Assembly: GCA_025526935.1 (NCBI GenBank)
Contig: JAHLKD010000037.1
Location: 248,001-312,000, forward strand
Origin: Cladochytrium replicatum
Lineage: Eukaryota > Chytridiomycota > Chytridiomycetes > Cladochytriales > Cladochytriaceae
Direction of reading: 5' to 3'
Length of the DNA: 64,000 nucleotides
Shown here: one piece after another, positions 34,750 to 45,990 of the stretch
How positions within the stretch are numbered: the first letter of the stretch is position 1
Layout: every line of letters starts with the position of its first letter
Made by a program: the position numbers and the translations under genes
The notes under the pieces: generated by a model
Database searches by the model: none
The model's input: the letters and a program-made list of their open reading frames with translations, nothing else
What the model was told of the DNA's origin: nothing

Positions 34750-37700
34750 ATGTCGAATAAACGGCTGCGGGAGGAGGGTTCAGGTGACGAGGATAGAGAA
34801 GATGAGGTGTTTGGGGGTGACGCGATGGATTTATCAGAAAGCCCGCCTCGTGTCATGAGTGTAGATACACTTTTCGAGAAGGTTGGCATAACTTCTGCTC
34901 TTAACATATCATCACCGCGATCACCTATGGGTTGGATGTCACCTCGGACAAGAGCAGCTCAATTGCACACAACGCCGAGGAAGATAAGAAGAACCATGGG
35001 AAATGTTGGTGGAGTTGAAAGTCCGTCGATATCTGGGCGCAGACGACTCATTGAACATCAACAGCCGAACTTCTCTCAGTCACCGTGTCGCGACCGCAGC
35101 ACACCACAGCGATTTTTATCTGGAAGTAGAACTGACAGAACGCTTTCGAATCAAGACGGTTTTATCACCCCGCTCAGAAACGAATTGACTGACACACCAA
35201 ATTCGAAGAAACGTAGAAGAGTCTCTACGGAAGGATCTCACATGGAATGTACGGTTTCGACAGTCGTTCCCGCAGATTTCTCGTGCCAGATGCAACCGAT
35301 TGGTTTCAATATTCAGTTTGGCCAACCGGACCAAAAGACATGCGTGAACCCTGTCGGCAATGACAGCGCCAATCCATTCGTGTTTGGACTATCTCGTTCA
35401 TCATTAATTACGCAGAGTACGTCAGATCCGACCGCGTTCAGTGATCCGAGCACTTACGTACAACGGGTGACTCCACCAAGTTCAATATCCGTGGTACAAA
35501 CGTCGATGCAAACAGAAGCTCATCAGCAATGCCTTGATGATTCTGCATCCTCTCATATGACTACTTCCATCCCAGAAACTCCCATCACGGCCCATCCGCA
35601 TCAAAACGTGCTTCAACCTATTATCATCTTGAGCAATGTTCAGCCAATTTCAACTTCATTTGGGAATACTACAATGACAGGAGTGACTGTACAACTCAAG
35701 GAAGCACTGGCCATTTTTCTCAGATCCATTGACTCAAATGGATTGACATTATCAACAGCAAATGCGCTTTTTGCGACCATGTTCAATGAAGAGAGCCATG
35801 CTCCATTCGATTTGATTCATCAGACTGCGTGGACTGGCGTGATTACCTGGATAGCACACATGATTGTAGGCGAGAAAGAGAAGAACACTGTTCCCTTCTA
35901 CAAAATATTAAGGAAAGTAGTAACACACGGGTAAGCTGGGCCTCACCATGAAATTGTGGCTCACGAAGCTAATTTATTGTTAAAGTGTCAAGGGTCGCAA
36001 ATCAAATGGAACGCCTTTTATACCGCTGATGGAGGCTGTAATGAGAGTTCTTAACGATTCTTTTACTCGTCTTGTCGGTGCGAAAGCAAGGCTTCCTGAG
36101 CTATTAGCGACAGTGACCACAAATGGTGCTTCGGATGCTGAACAGTTCCTCAATTGCGTCAGCGCTCGTTTCACTGCTGCAGCTGAATCCTATCAGTTGC
36201 TACACAGACGATTCGAGGCTTCCAAGTCACTGTTCCAGTCACTCGTGAATTGCGACCAACACTGCACAGGATATCCACAGGATCTGTTCTGCTATTCTTG
36301 GATGCTATTCCTTTTGTGCCAATGTAAGCGTAGGGAAGTAAACGCATAGCAGCATTAAATTTTTGTGGTCTATTTGTTAGTCTTCAATGCGAAACCAGCT
36401 GAGCGAAACGACGATCAGCTGTGCATTCAGTGCGTGCTATTTGTCACTTCACAGCCTGGTGTCCAGAGGCGATCAATAGGACAAGGTATCTCAATAAGTC
36501 ACCAAAAGTCTCGAAGCACTGTTCATGACTTGCTTTGCAGTAATGCATCTTTCACACGACGTCAATGAAGAGTTGGATTGGGTTTTTGGTGCAGATGAAC
36601 TCTGCGCCAAAGTATGCGACGAACGTGGGTTCGATCATCAGTCCTTTGCACTACAAGGGTCTATCGTGGTTTCTGCCGTTGAGGTAAATTCAGTCAAGTA
36701 ATTGTATATTTGAGACTAATATTGTTTCGAAGCACCTGTGCGGCAAGTCGCGCTTCCTCACGAGCCAATCCATTCCGCACCCCGGGCATTTTCCATGGAA
36801 TGCGTATGAAGGCTCCTTCATTGATCATCCACAATCATGTCTCCCCGCGAACTTGATCGATATTGCCCGTCAGTTGGATTTCTTCACAATCAATCAAGAA
36901 CGGGAAATAGACGGCACCATGTTCTTAGATCGCACTTTCTTAACTGGTAATACTTGAATGCACATCTCACGGTGGCGAATGTTTAAATGTTACGGACAGA
37001 CACACCAAGGACAGTTTTCCGTACTCCTTGCGCTCCCAGAGTCTCGAAAACGCCAGCATCAAAGTTGAACCTGTCGAGCATGATGAAGCAGGTCTCTAAG
37101 TTTGGGGTAATGTAGTGACACAGATTTGTCGCAACGCATAAATTTTTTACGACGCTGTGTTTTTAGCAACTTATGCCAGCAACGCCATTGACTGCGAATC
37201 CCCGGTCATTGACCTTAAAGGATTCAAACCTCAGCGCACCAAAATCAGATATCGTGATGGCTCAACGACGCATATCTGATGCACTCAAAGGAGGGGTATG
37301 CAAAGTTCTAACTAAGACATGGACAGGTTTAAAATTTTGATTGAAGGTCAAAGTTACGAGTCTAATCGACCGATATTGTCCATCCATTCGCGCAAGTGAG
37401 ATTACTTGTGTAATCAAGCAGCGGATCTGCGAGTTTGTTGGTCAGCTAATTCCCCAAAAATGTCCATGTTTCTTTTCTCATGTAAGAACTCAAATAGCGC
37501 AAACGATCAGACGCTATCCGTCGGCTGATAAAGTGGAAATCGGGAGATGCGAACATCTATACTACAGTTTACTTTCATCGACTCTTCGCTGCGAGGAACG
37601 GCGTTTACACACCGTAAATGATTTAAGTTTCATTTCACGTGATTTCGGCTTTACGATCTACTAGGTTTCTTGGGATGATCTTCTTTGTGATAATCAATTT

Positions 37701-39081
37701 CATGGATGTCTGATTTTGCTTGCTTACGAGTTCAATCGGCTTGCATTCAAGGTAAAGCGGTGTGGAGCACCAATATTGTGGTTATTAACAAGACAATTTC
37801 AAAAGCTTCCTGACTGCGAGTTTAATTTTGCACAAGAGTTGCTGTGCGTGGAACCACTGGAACTCTGTTTGATTGCGCAACTTGTGCGCAAGAACGAACA
37901 AGAGGTACTCTCCATTTAATGCGCTGACACTCTTTCAAATTTTAATGGAGTACCAGTTGATGGGATCTAGGCTTTTGAAAAACAGAGTGATGGAGCTGGA
38001 GGAGCGCTTCTTGGAGACTTGGTTGTGGAAAGGAAGCAGATACTATGACATAATGGCTCGCCTAAAAAGCCAGAGTATCGGTCAGTCATCGTTAGGCAAG
38101 AAGACGGTTGTGACTGACTGCCGCTGTAGGGATGGAAATAGTCACAAAGGTAATGCGGCTTCATGAAGATGCCACAAAGGGATTGAGTAGCGACGAAGAT
38201 AGAACATTGCCTGGGTTTCACACAATTACGGTATGATGAATATAATGGTGGTCTATAAATCTATATTTTCATCGATTTTCAGTCTTTACAAACTATGGTA
38301 CTGCGAATGGCGGATGCAAGAATGAAGATTCTTTGCAAAGACTTGGCTCTTCGTGATGAGATCTCTAATCAGGTTACATAGTGGATCTCGTTCGCCCATC
38401 TCTACATCTTTTGACCTCTATTTGCTTCAGGGGTGGGAGTACATGAAGGCTTGCTTGGAGACCGAGTTTGAGAATCGGTTCATTCAGAACTCCAACATCG
38501 ACCGGCTTATGATATGTTGCCTACACAGTGCTTCTCGAGTTCTTAATACGGACATAAAGTTCCAAGTGATAATCGATAAGTATCGAACGCAACCGCAGGT
38601 TACAGAAGAGGTTTGTTAGCTCACATGAAAATATGCAGTAGCTCATTTGACATAGATGATCGAGTCGTTAAAAGTCGGAAATGTAGAGCATTCCTCGTTA
38701 GTCGATTTCCACAACAACCAATTCATTCCAAAGTTTCGGCCGTTCCTTGGGCCGGTATGGATCGTGAATGTGCTCTCGCTTCTCTCCTAAAGTACTTTTC
38801 CTAGCGGTCTCATCCCGATGAACCTTCGCATGGTGGGTCCCTTCCTACCCGAACACCTCTGACAAGAAAGGTAATTTCCCAGTGTGAACTCCAAGTGAGA
38901 AGCGTTTATATAAATATGGACATCAATTGCACATTAGTTGTCAAGCTGTGAAGTACTGAACGGATCGTCCTCGCCAATGCCAACAATGAAGGAGTCGACA
39001 AAAACATTGAACATCATGAACTCCATTTATGTCGATCCCCGTCTCTCTCTTCTTCGATCCCACGGCAAAGTTCGTGAATAA
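34750..39081 (+). CDS. RB1: Retinoblastoma-type pocket protein
   Basis: Regulator that binds E2F/DP to restrain G1/S transcription until phosphorylated by CDK. Start at ATG 34750 (MSNKRLREEGSGDED), about fifteen exons, stop at 39079-39081. A disordered Ser/Pro N-terminus comes first. An N-terminal cyclin-like domain follows: WTGVITWIAHMIV, FEASKSLFQ, LFCYSWMLFLLCQ, DDQLCIQCVLFV. Then ATPLTANPRS, and pocket A with LYYSLLSSTLRCEERRL, FHGCLILLAYEFNRLAFK and LEERFLETWLW. Pocket B has LRMADARMKILCKDLAL, IDRLMICCLHSASRVLN, DIKFQVIIDKYRTQPQ and SLVDFHNNQFIPKF (the Asn used in LxCxE binding is kept). The tail has CDK-type TP sites (TPRTVFRTP, TRTPLTRK). Block order and spacing match animal Rb/p107. 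Early-diverging fungi are known to retain Rb/E2F. Confidence 0.88.
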
Positions 39082-39550
39082 GTCAGCCCACCTGTTCGCA
39101 TCACATCCGTCGATTTCGTTTGCTCCGGTTAGACAGTCTGGAACGAAGAAGGATCAATCAGCTATCGTACAAATTACACGGAATCCGAGTGGCGAACTTC
39201 AGAAAGAGACACCCCCCACTATTTATCTTTCTTTTCCCCTTTCTCTGTATCATTTTTCTTCCCAATCTTCATCCATATTCGCCACGCAGCGCAAGCGATC
39301 TGTTTCTTTCTTTCCACAAAGCTTCTCTTCCAACTCTCTTTGTGGTGTTGATTTTTGCTTCCAGCGCCAGGCTCTTCACGTTTTGCAAAAGAAAACGTTG
39401 TCGACGTTGCCATTGTATCCTCATTATCCGGCTTGTGATTGCAATTGCCTGCCAAACCATCAACAGATTTTGACGATACTTCAATGGCATGTTCCCTATC
39501 GAATTTGGCCCGCAGAAAATAAAGTGTAGAGAGAAATACTGGAGACTAAC

Positions 39551-40142
39551 CTGAATTAGCTGAAGTGGTAAAGAAGATCAGCCACCAGAAAAATAAACAA
39601 GAAATCATCCAACTTACAGTGATATTGTCGCCTTTTAGCAGAATTCGACCAAGAGGCTTCCGCGTATCCTTTTTAACCGAGATCTCCTCAGCTTCTTCCA
39701 AAACCAAGTTCATGAATTCATCGAAGCCCTAATAAAAACGGCTCTAAGCGAAAACAAAAAGACTATTCCGAAGGAGCTTAGTACCAAAATCCGCCCTTCT
39801 ATCCTCAGGTCGACCTACTCAGAAGTCAAGACGTCATGTCAGCTTTAGAAGATTATGTTGTTGCCCAAAGGCAGTGCGATAATACCTGCTCGTACAGCCA
39901 GATTTGCACTCGTACTTTCTGTGGTTTAAAGTGACAAAATAAAAGACGATCAGTAAGAGATATTCAAAGAGAACTCCTCAGTGATCGCCCCCAGGTGGAC
40001 GGTTCATTTCGTACCTGTTGGAGGTATCGGAACATCAACGTCTGGGTTGACAAGATAAGATCAGCAAAACGTAAACACGAATATCAATCAATTCCTAGCT
40101 TACGATGGGCTGCAAGAGCACCTTCTGCACCTTCTGTGACAT
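39551..40142 (-). CDS. SME1: Spliceosomal core protein SmE
   Basis: Member of the Sm ring on U1, U2, U4 and U5 snRNAs. The gene is split into tiny exons that no single long frame reveals: 40142-40104 ([13 protein letters not shown]), 40041-40015 (TLMFRYLQQ), 39918-39886 ([11 protein letters not shown]), 39814-39785 ([10 protein letters not shown]), 39728-39618 ([17 protein letters not shown]... to LKGDNIT) and a last exon from 39559 (LIQ...). All junctions are GT..AG and phase 0. The joined protein matches human SmE throughout ([43 protein letters not shown]). The stop is unresolved: after LIQ the frame stays open, so either a longer tail or another intron exists; the 3' limit given is a minimum. 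Confidence 0.92.
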
Positions 40143-40201
40143 CCTCTAGTGTGTGGTGGTTCGAATGTTTTCGAGTGTGGCTTGTGACAGTTGGCTCACA
40201 T

Positions 40202-40650
40202 ATGGAATGGAATGGAAACCCCTTTTCAAGGCAGGACATCGGATATAGAGTTTTTGCCAAAAGTTGCCCGCATCAGGTTCGTAAGAGCTATTTCTTGCAA
40301 AAATTATGTAGTGGAATTCTGACTCATGTTCGAATGCCTTCAGATCATAAGCTTTCGTCGTACGATTCACAACCCATTGCGATGAAGGACAAGGATGTGT
40401 TGGTTAATGTGAACAGTGGCCGTGACTGTGAAACATCTCGATGTTGTTGTATTCAGTTGCATTTGTTTTCACCAGCCGCTGTACGGTGCGTTCAGACAAT
40501 TTTGTTGTGCGTTTGTTTATTCTCACGCCGGATCCGGAAATCATGACTTCGAAGGGATACGCGATCGGCATGGAGTCGTTTGGACTTGTTGCCTATTGCT
40601 CTGGAGCTTCTCTGAGTTTAAGGCTGAATATTGAATTTGAGGGGGAGTGA
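40202..40650 (+). CDS. Small unrecognised gene divergent from SmE
   Basis: Starting at ATG 40202 (MEWNGNPFSRQDIGYRVFAK), only 59 bases from the SmE start codon on the other strand. A good GTAAGA donor near 40283 and AG near 40341 lead to a second segment HKLSSYDSQPIAMKDKDVLV. A third segment, in the frame ending at the TGA 40648-40650, reads SDNFVVRLFILTPDPEIMTS and LRLNIEFEGE. The second intron would be very short (about 35 bases), so the model is tentative. The product would be about 116 residues with no known domain. Confidence 0.35.
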
Positions 40651-41876
40651 CGTAACTGCTGCAGCACGTTCACTGTTTGATTTTATTCCGCATCTTTTTC
40701 TTTTTTTGCGCACCTAAATAATGTATGTATCTAGAAGTTTTTCTTCAAGTCCATATTCCGACTACACTCGTCTTGTTATTTTGATTTGTATCGAGTTGTT
40801 CACCAAAAATTGATTCTCATTAAAACGTCTGTGTCCGGAATAATAAGCAATTGCTCATTGAAGCTTCACCAAACCCTTCGAAAAACAAACACTTGACAAT
40901 TCTCGGGAGAAAAGAAACCACCAAGCACTTGAAAAGAACTTGAAATGGTTAAGAAAAGGACAAAGTGGGGGAAGAAAAATTATCTAGGAAAGATAGCATG
41001 ATATCAGAAAAATGCAAAAGTCAAACGTACCCCATCTTTGAAAACGTACATTGCATTCCCAAATCAGCGAGATTCGACGTCGACCAGCTTCGTCTTCTCC
41101 GAAGACGTCGACGACGGCCCCCGCAAGCGATGGAAGTCCTCATCCTCGTCCATTGGGGAGTACAGCAACGAGACCGTGCGAGGTGTAATGGTCTGCAGTA
41201 AATGATGGAAGAGGCAAAAAGAAAAAACGAAAAAGAAATGAAGTTTGGATCAGATATATTCGTAAGAAAAACCCTGAAAAAACACAGAAACTCTTCTTTT
41301 CTAGAAAACAAAACCGTGTACGCCTCCGGTTTTGTTTTTCAAACTTCAAGAGGTTCGCACCCACACGCATCAAAACACACAGGGAGAGGTCAAGGGGAAC
41401 TGTTCGTTTTAGGGTCATTCGTGGAAAGGAAGGCGGAAACGGAGAGTGAGTGGGAAGAAGAGAAATGAGGGGGCCACACGATGAATCCAAAGATTCCGCA
41501 GGGACACTACGACAAAAGAATAGCACGAAGACAAAGGGGCGGAACCAGCCGCACGTGCACCGACGAGAGCGACACAAAAGAACCTTATTCCGGATCCATC
41601 CTCCATAGAAGCAGTGACTGGGCAAGCGTCCAGTATGGGCTCAGAAGTGTGGGGAACGAACTGGGTTTTCTGGGTTTTCAATCATACAACAGAACACCTG
41701 GAAAGTTGAAGAAAGAACGAATGATGAGGGTATTGGATTGCGCGTAGTAAAAGGAGTAGTGTTCCTGACATCCATTTTATCCTTTGGCCCCCAAAAGGAA
41801 AGGTGACCCTCGTTTCTTTTTTTCGTGGTGATTTGTGAAAAGGCGAAACAAACTATGTATGCAAAGTGCGTAAATG

Positions 41877-41908
<32 letters not shown>

Positions 41909-41964
41909 ATGGTGGGTCGAAAAAAAATTGTCCGTGTGCGTGAGTTTGAGCGCGTGCTGCATTC
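40651..41964. other. Gene-free stretch with a GT microsatellite
   Basis: A-rich and purine-rich on the plus strand. Open frames on both strands overlap and show no motif, consistent with biased composition. A (GT)n microsatellite of about 13 units lies at 41883-41908, within the expected 3' flank of the NIPA gene. Confidence 0.5.
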
Positions 41965-43414
41965 TCAATCGTCCATATCCTCCTCACTCTCTCCAAACTC
42001 TTGAAATGTCCTCAGAAGATGTGTCTCACTAACCACTCCCGGCCTTACTCCAATTGCCGAGCCATTTCTCCTTCCCTTCTCGAGCAGGATGGCCCCCGGC
42101 GATGCGCTCCCTTGACCCATCCCGCCGGTCGTTCCGATTGCTGTGAGCGAGAGCGGTGTGAGGGATGCTTCTCTTTGCTTTGACTCGTTGAGCAAAAAGA
42201 CGCCGATGAAGATCGTGATGAAGCCGCAAAAGACTGTTACGACGTTTATGGGGAGGGCTTCGTTGAAGCCTTGGAATAGAATCACGGAGGCGATGATGGT
42301 AGCAGTGGTGAACATGACGAAGTAAACTGAAAAAAGACAAGGATGAGCAAAATGAAAAATAGCGACGATTGCCCCGTTGGTAAAACGTCAGCCATACTTA
42401 CTTGGCGTCACCCTAGTTCAACAGATCAGTAAGATGAACGAAAGCAATACAGGTAGGACTCACCGATTTGTGGAGAAAATGTCGAGGGCTTTGTTAAAGT
42501 AGTTGATCTGCGTAACAGCACAAACTACCACAACAATTCCAAAGACGTATGTTGAAGGGTATACAAGCTGATTGTGCCCCGAAAAGGTCAGCTTCAATGC
42601 GATACCAAAGCCCTTGGCTGCCATAACGGAGATGGATCCGACCATGGAGCAAATGGAGAGGTAAACAAGCATCGAGCGCTTTCCGTACTTGGGTGCAACC
42701 CGATAGATGAGGAATAGTGTGGAACCTGCGACAATAATCATGTAGATCAAGAATGCTGGGCGAATAATCAGAAATTCTCGCAATCAATACAATTTGCGTT
42801 CGAAAATGATTACCAGGCTGAATGACGAAGGCGAGAATTTCGTCTACAGACTCAACTTTCTTTTCTTCAGGGCTGTGGAGAATGATAAGGACCGCACCAA
42901 GGATGCATAGAGCGCATCCAATAATGCCTTCCTTTCCCAGCTGTTCCTTCAGGAAAATTTGCGCAAGAACCGCACTAAAATGTGAAGTACATTAAGCATT
43001 GAATAAGCTCAGAGACATGGTCGCGCTAACCTGATAAGTACACTCCCAGCGCCAAGAGGTGTCACCAATATTGCAGGCGCATAAGAATATGCTGCAAAAT
43101 TGGCTGCTTCCCCTAGTGCCACTAAATAAAACTCTTAGATCACAGAATTAAGAGTTGTGGTGCATCGTTTGATACGTACTCGTTACGGTCCCAATCCACC
43201 ATGTGTAATTCCGGAGATATTTGTAGTTATCTCCCGCCCCACCTTCAGGAACGCTCATACATGAGACTCAAAACGCTAATAAAGACAGCTGTGTACCTCC
43301 GTTATTCTTCGTTGACTCTGTAAGGGCCATTTTTGTGATGATAAAGCTGATTCCGATCAACACGCTCGATATGACTGCGAGGATGAGCCCTACATATTTG
43401 TCGTCGAGAGCCAT
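41965..43414 (-). CDS. NIPA-type magnesium transporter
   Basis: Multi-pass membrane protein of the NIPA family (drug/metabolite transporter superfamily), expected to carry Mg2+ at the plasma membrane or endosomes. Start at 43414: [21 protein letters not shown], then SFIITKMAL. Further exons encode [89 protein letters not shown] and [16 protein letters not shown]. They are joined by an 11-base microexon (42412-42402) to [20 protein letters not shown]. The end of the fold is [15 protein letters not shown]. About seven exons; about nine hydrophobic segments; cytosolic Ser/Gly-rich tail ending EEDMDD. Divergent from mL40. Confidence 0.92.
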
Positions 43415-43742
43415 TTGTCGTACAAAGAATGCTATAGTGTCGCAACTGGGAAGAAGGCTCGCCGAGAGGAGACAACCGGGATGTTCGCGTTGGAGTCGAG
43501 AGACAAGACGCCAACAACGCGAAAACGGGGGCGTGTTAAAGCGTAGCTTGTTGAGCGAGGCGTTGTGACGAGCGAGTGTCGTCTGTACGTACAGCGACGA
43601 TGATCTGCCGTGGCAATCAAATTTGAGCTGCGTTTCAGTTCCAGTTTTTGCTGTGGGTGGGGTGTTAGGGTTGTTATAAATTGTGCTGATGTGAAGAACC
43701 GAAAGTCAGTGGCTTAGTGTTTTCGGTGCTAAACCGAGTCTG
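43415..43742. promoter_or_regulatory. Divergent upstream region of NIPA and mL40
   Basis: 328 bases between two start codons on opposite strands, expected to hold both promoters. No element is certain. Confidence 0.4.
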
Positions 43743-44225
43743 ATGCTCACTGCGAGGAGAATCAGAGTCCCTGCTCGGTCTTGTCTGCTGGCGGGGCAAA
43801 AGGCTGCTGTGCGCTTCGACTCGTCCGCTCGTCCGACAAAAGGGGGTGGAATGATCGGCGATCGTAGAATCCAACAAATGCAAGAATTCCTCTACACTCC
43901 CATCCAACCAACCACTCCACCACAAGAGAATGACCCGGCAGTGCAGCAGCAGCACGACGAGACCGAAATAATCGAGCGTATGTGGGCACTGGAGAAGCTT
44001 GAAGAGGCGCGATCGGATATGGAAGCGTTGAAACGCAAGTATCGCGCAATGCGATTTGCAATGCTGGAACTCGAGAAGCTCGATGAGAGACTCTTTGCCG
44101 GGGCAATTTCGGGAGGATTGGCAGATGATGGAGATACTTCGTATGTTACGTTCCCTCGAAACCTGCGTATACCTACAGAGACCCCACCATTATCTGGTTT
44201 CAACCCTCCAGCTGATTCGTCTTAA
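43743..44225 (+). CDS. MRPL28: Mitochondrial large-subunit ribosomal protein mL40 (MRPL28 family)
   Basis: Single exon, 160 residues. The N-terminus MLTARRIRVPARSCLLAGQK is rich in Arg and lacks acidic residues, a typical mitochondrial presequence. The mature part has DRRIQQMQEFLYTP, then ETEIIERMWALEKLEEARSD and KRKYRAMRFAMLELEKLDERLF, the helical signature of the MRP-L28/mL40 family (start near DPR-x-LYP, then a long helix with RKY-x-MR-A--EL). It acts in the mitochondrial 54S subunit. The assignment rests on this pattern; overall length fits. Confidence 0.7.
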   Translation: MLTARRIRVPARSCLLAGQKAAVRFDSSARPTKGGGMIGDRRIQQMQEFLYTPIQPTTPPQENDPAVQQQHDETEIIERMWALEKLEEARSDMEALKRKYRAMRFAMLELEKLDERLFAGAISGGLADDGDTSYVTFPRNLRIPTETPPLSGFNPPADSS

Positions 44226-45990
44226 CAACACCGTCAAGATAAAAAAAATGGAACCATACTCTTGTTCTGCGTGGCTGTTTGTAATTGTTTCTGAACAGGC
44301 ATCAGCTAAATTAACTTCAATTATTCATTTGTACCCTTAGCGTTCCCTTGATTTAGTGGGCGATCGCCGTCGTCCTTGCACGTTCTTTTCCTTTAGATCC
44401 ACTCTCACTTGCTCTACGTTTTTGGCTCCGAAGAAGAAGTCAATCGGGCTCCGTGATACAAAATCCAGTGACTATCAGAGGCTGTCTCGGAAATTGTTTG
44501 AATACAGTTTCGACAGCGAATTCGTTGTGTTATATATTATCCCTTGAGTATTCCGCTCATATGGTCGTGTGAAATCTCTTCTCAAAGCTATGGATCCTGA
44601 AGAATATCCGAAGCGTAGGAAACAAAGAGAAGGCGATTTTTTGGTCAGTACCAAAATAACCTCGGCTATCGCGTCACCGTTGTTTGCCCATGCGTGCTTG
44701 AAAGTGGTTTCATTTTGATCCCTTGCTCTGGATGTAGGAGACCTGACCACCTGTTAAAAACCAAGTGCTTCTCCTCGCAGCGGTAGGGCGTTTTTTGCTG
44801 TAGCACAACAGCTCCAGGTCTCTTGGCCCAGTACCTGTTCTCCCAGGTGTATATTTATGCCTAACAATCAGGCAGGCTGTACACCACACCCAAGCTGGTC
44901 AAGCAACCAGGAAATGCTGTGGTTAAAGAAATAGGTCACATCAACCAAAGGACCAAGTCACACCACATCCCACCTCCAAATGCCACACTCACTCCACACA
45001 GAACCTGGCAAACATGGAAATAAATAAATGAATAACAAGTCCATAAAGAGGAACGAAAAGGGATTGACAAAAAAATTTCATATCCAGGAGAGAAAAGCCA
45101 ACCCAAAGGATAATCCGTACAGCAAGCAGTCTGATATGCTAGTTTTTAACAGCGACCCTGTCAGGCAGCCTAATTACAACGTTTCCTGGTGAAGTGGTGA
45201 ATCACTAGCAACTATACGGGGGTAGGCCTTGGACATCAGGAATATATCTTTCATGTTGTGACGCCAGATTTTGGTGCATCATTCAGAAGATTTCGTACTT
45301 CTCATAGGTGTGCAGTGGGAATATGATAAGCTGGTATCTTCATCTCATTTAGCGAAATGGTTGGCGGTGGTCTCTCACTTGTCTCGATATTAAAGCGAGT
45401 TTTAGAAATTATCTTGAGCTATTAGGCTCAAGATTATATTCTGCTGGCTGGCAATACTATTAGCAACATACCATGTTTTTCCCGTGATTCATGGAGATGA
45501 TCTTCATAGATACTGGAGGGAATTATATCCGCATCAAACGTCCTGAAGCGTTATTTGCACAATTAGGCACCTTCGGCAACGGCATTTTAGGCTCAACCTG
45601 ACAAGTTGTCGTTTATGGTGACGGGTTAAATATGCTTGTTCCTCGCGTGACGTCAAAGGTGAATATGCTTATTGTACCTCGCGTGATGTCAAAGTCAGCA
45701 TAGCGAAGTTGCAAGTGACTGTGATCTTCGGGGTTGACTGGATCTGAACAGCCCTGTATTTTTGGTGTGGGTTTTCCCATGGACCAAACGGGACAAGCAA
45801 CTTTCGAAGTTAAGCTGAGACAATTTATAAATATGATAACAAAACACCAAACGAGACACGATCCGCAAAACAAAAACAAGGGAGTGAGCATATTGCGGTG
45901 TTGCAAGAAGCGTAGGAACCAAGAAAGAAGACACAACAATTTCAGATGAAGATATTCAGCGACTCAGGATTGCTCTTGGTAACACTCAGT
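44226..45990. repeat. Repeat-like block between mL40 and the kinesin gene
   Basis: No gene recognised. 44740-45200 has a CA-rich composition unlike its surroundings and contains GCAGCGGTAGGGCG (about 44779), which resembles a tRNA A-box, so it may derive from a SINE. At 45630-45700 a short sequence with CCTCGCGTGAyGTCAAAG occurs twice. 45700-45990 is the kinesin 3' flank. Confidence 0.4.

Noticed and set aside
39029-39529. Plus-strand frame of 166 codons after the Rb stop
   Set aside because: Ser/Phe/Pro low-complexity translation, antisense to the SmE 3' region, no motif.
41021-41625. Overlapping frames on both strands between 41.0 and 41.6 kb
   Set aside because: Explained by purine/pyrimidine strand bias; no conserved pattern in any frame.
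44475-44750. Minus-strand piece reading FKHAWANNGDAIAEVILVLT, like the UBA end of NAC alpha
   Set aside because: Only about 25 residues match weakly, no rest of the gene; could be chance or a very old fragment.
44740-44860. Possible tRNA gene (A-box-like GCAGCGGTAGGGCG)
   Set aside because: No matching B-box with GTTCRANNC and no cloverleaf; kept only as a hint of a SINE.
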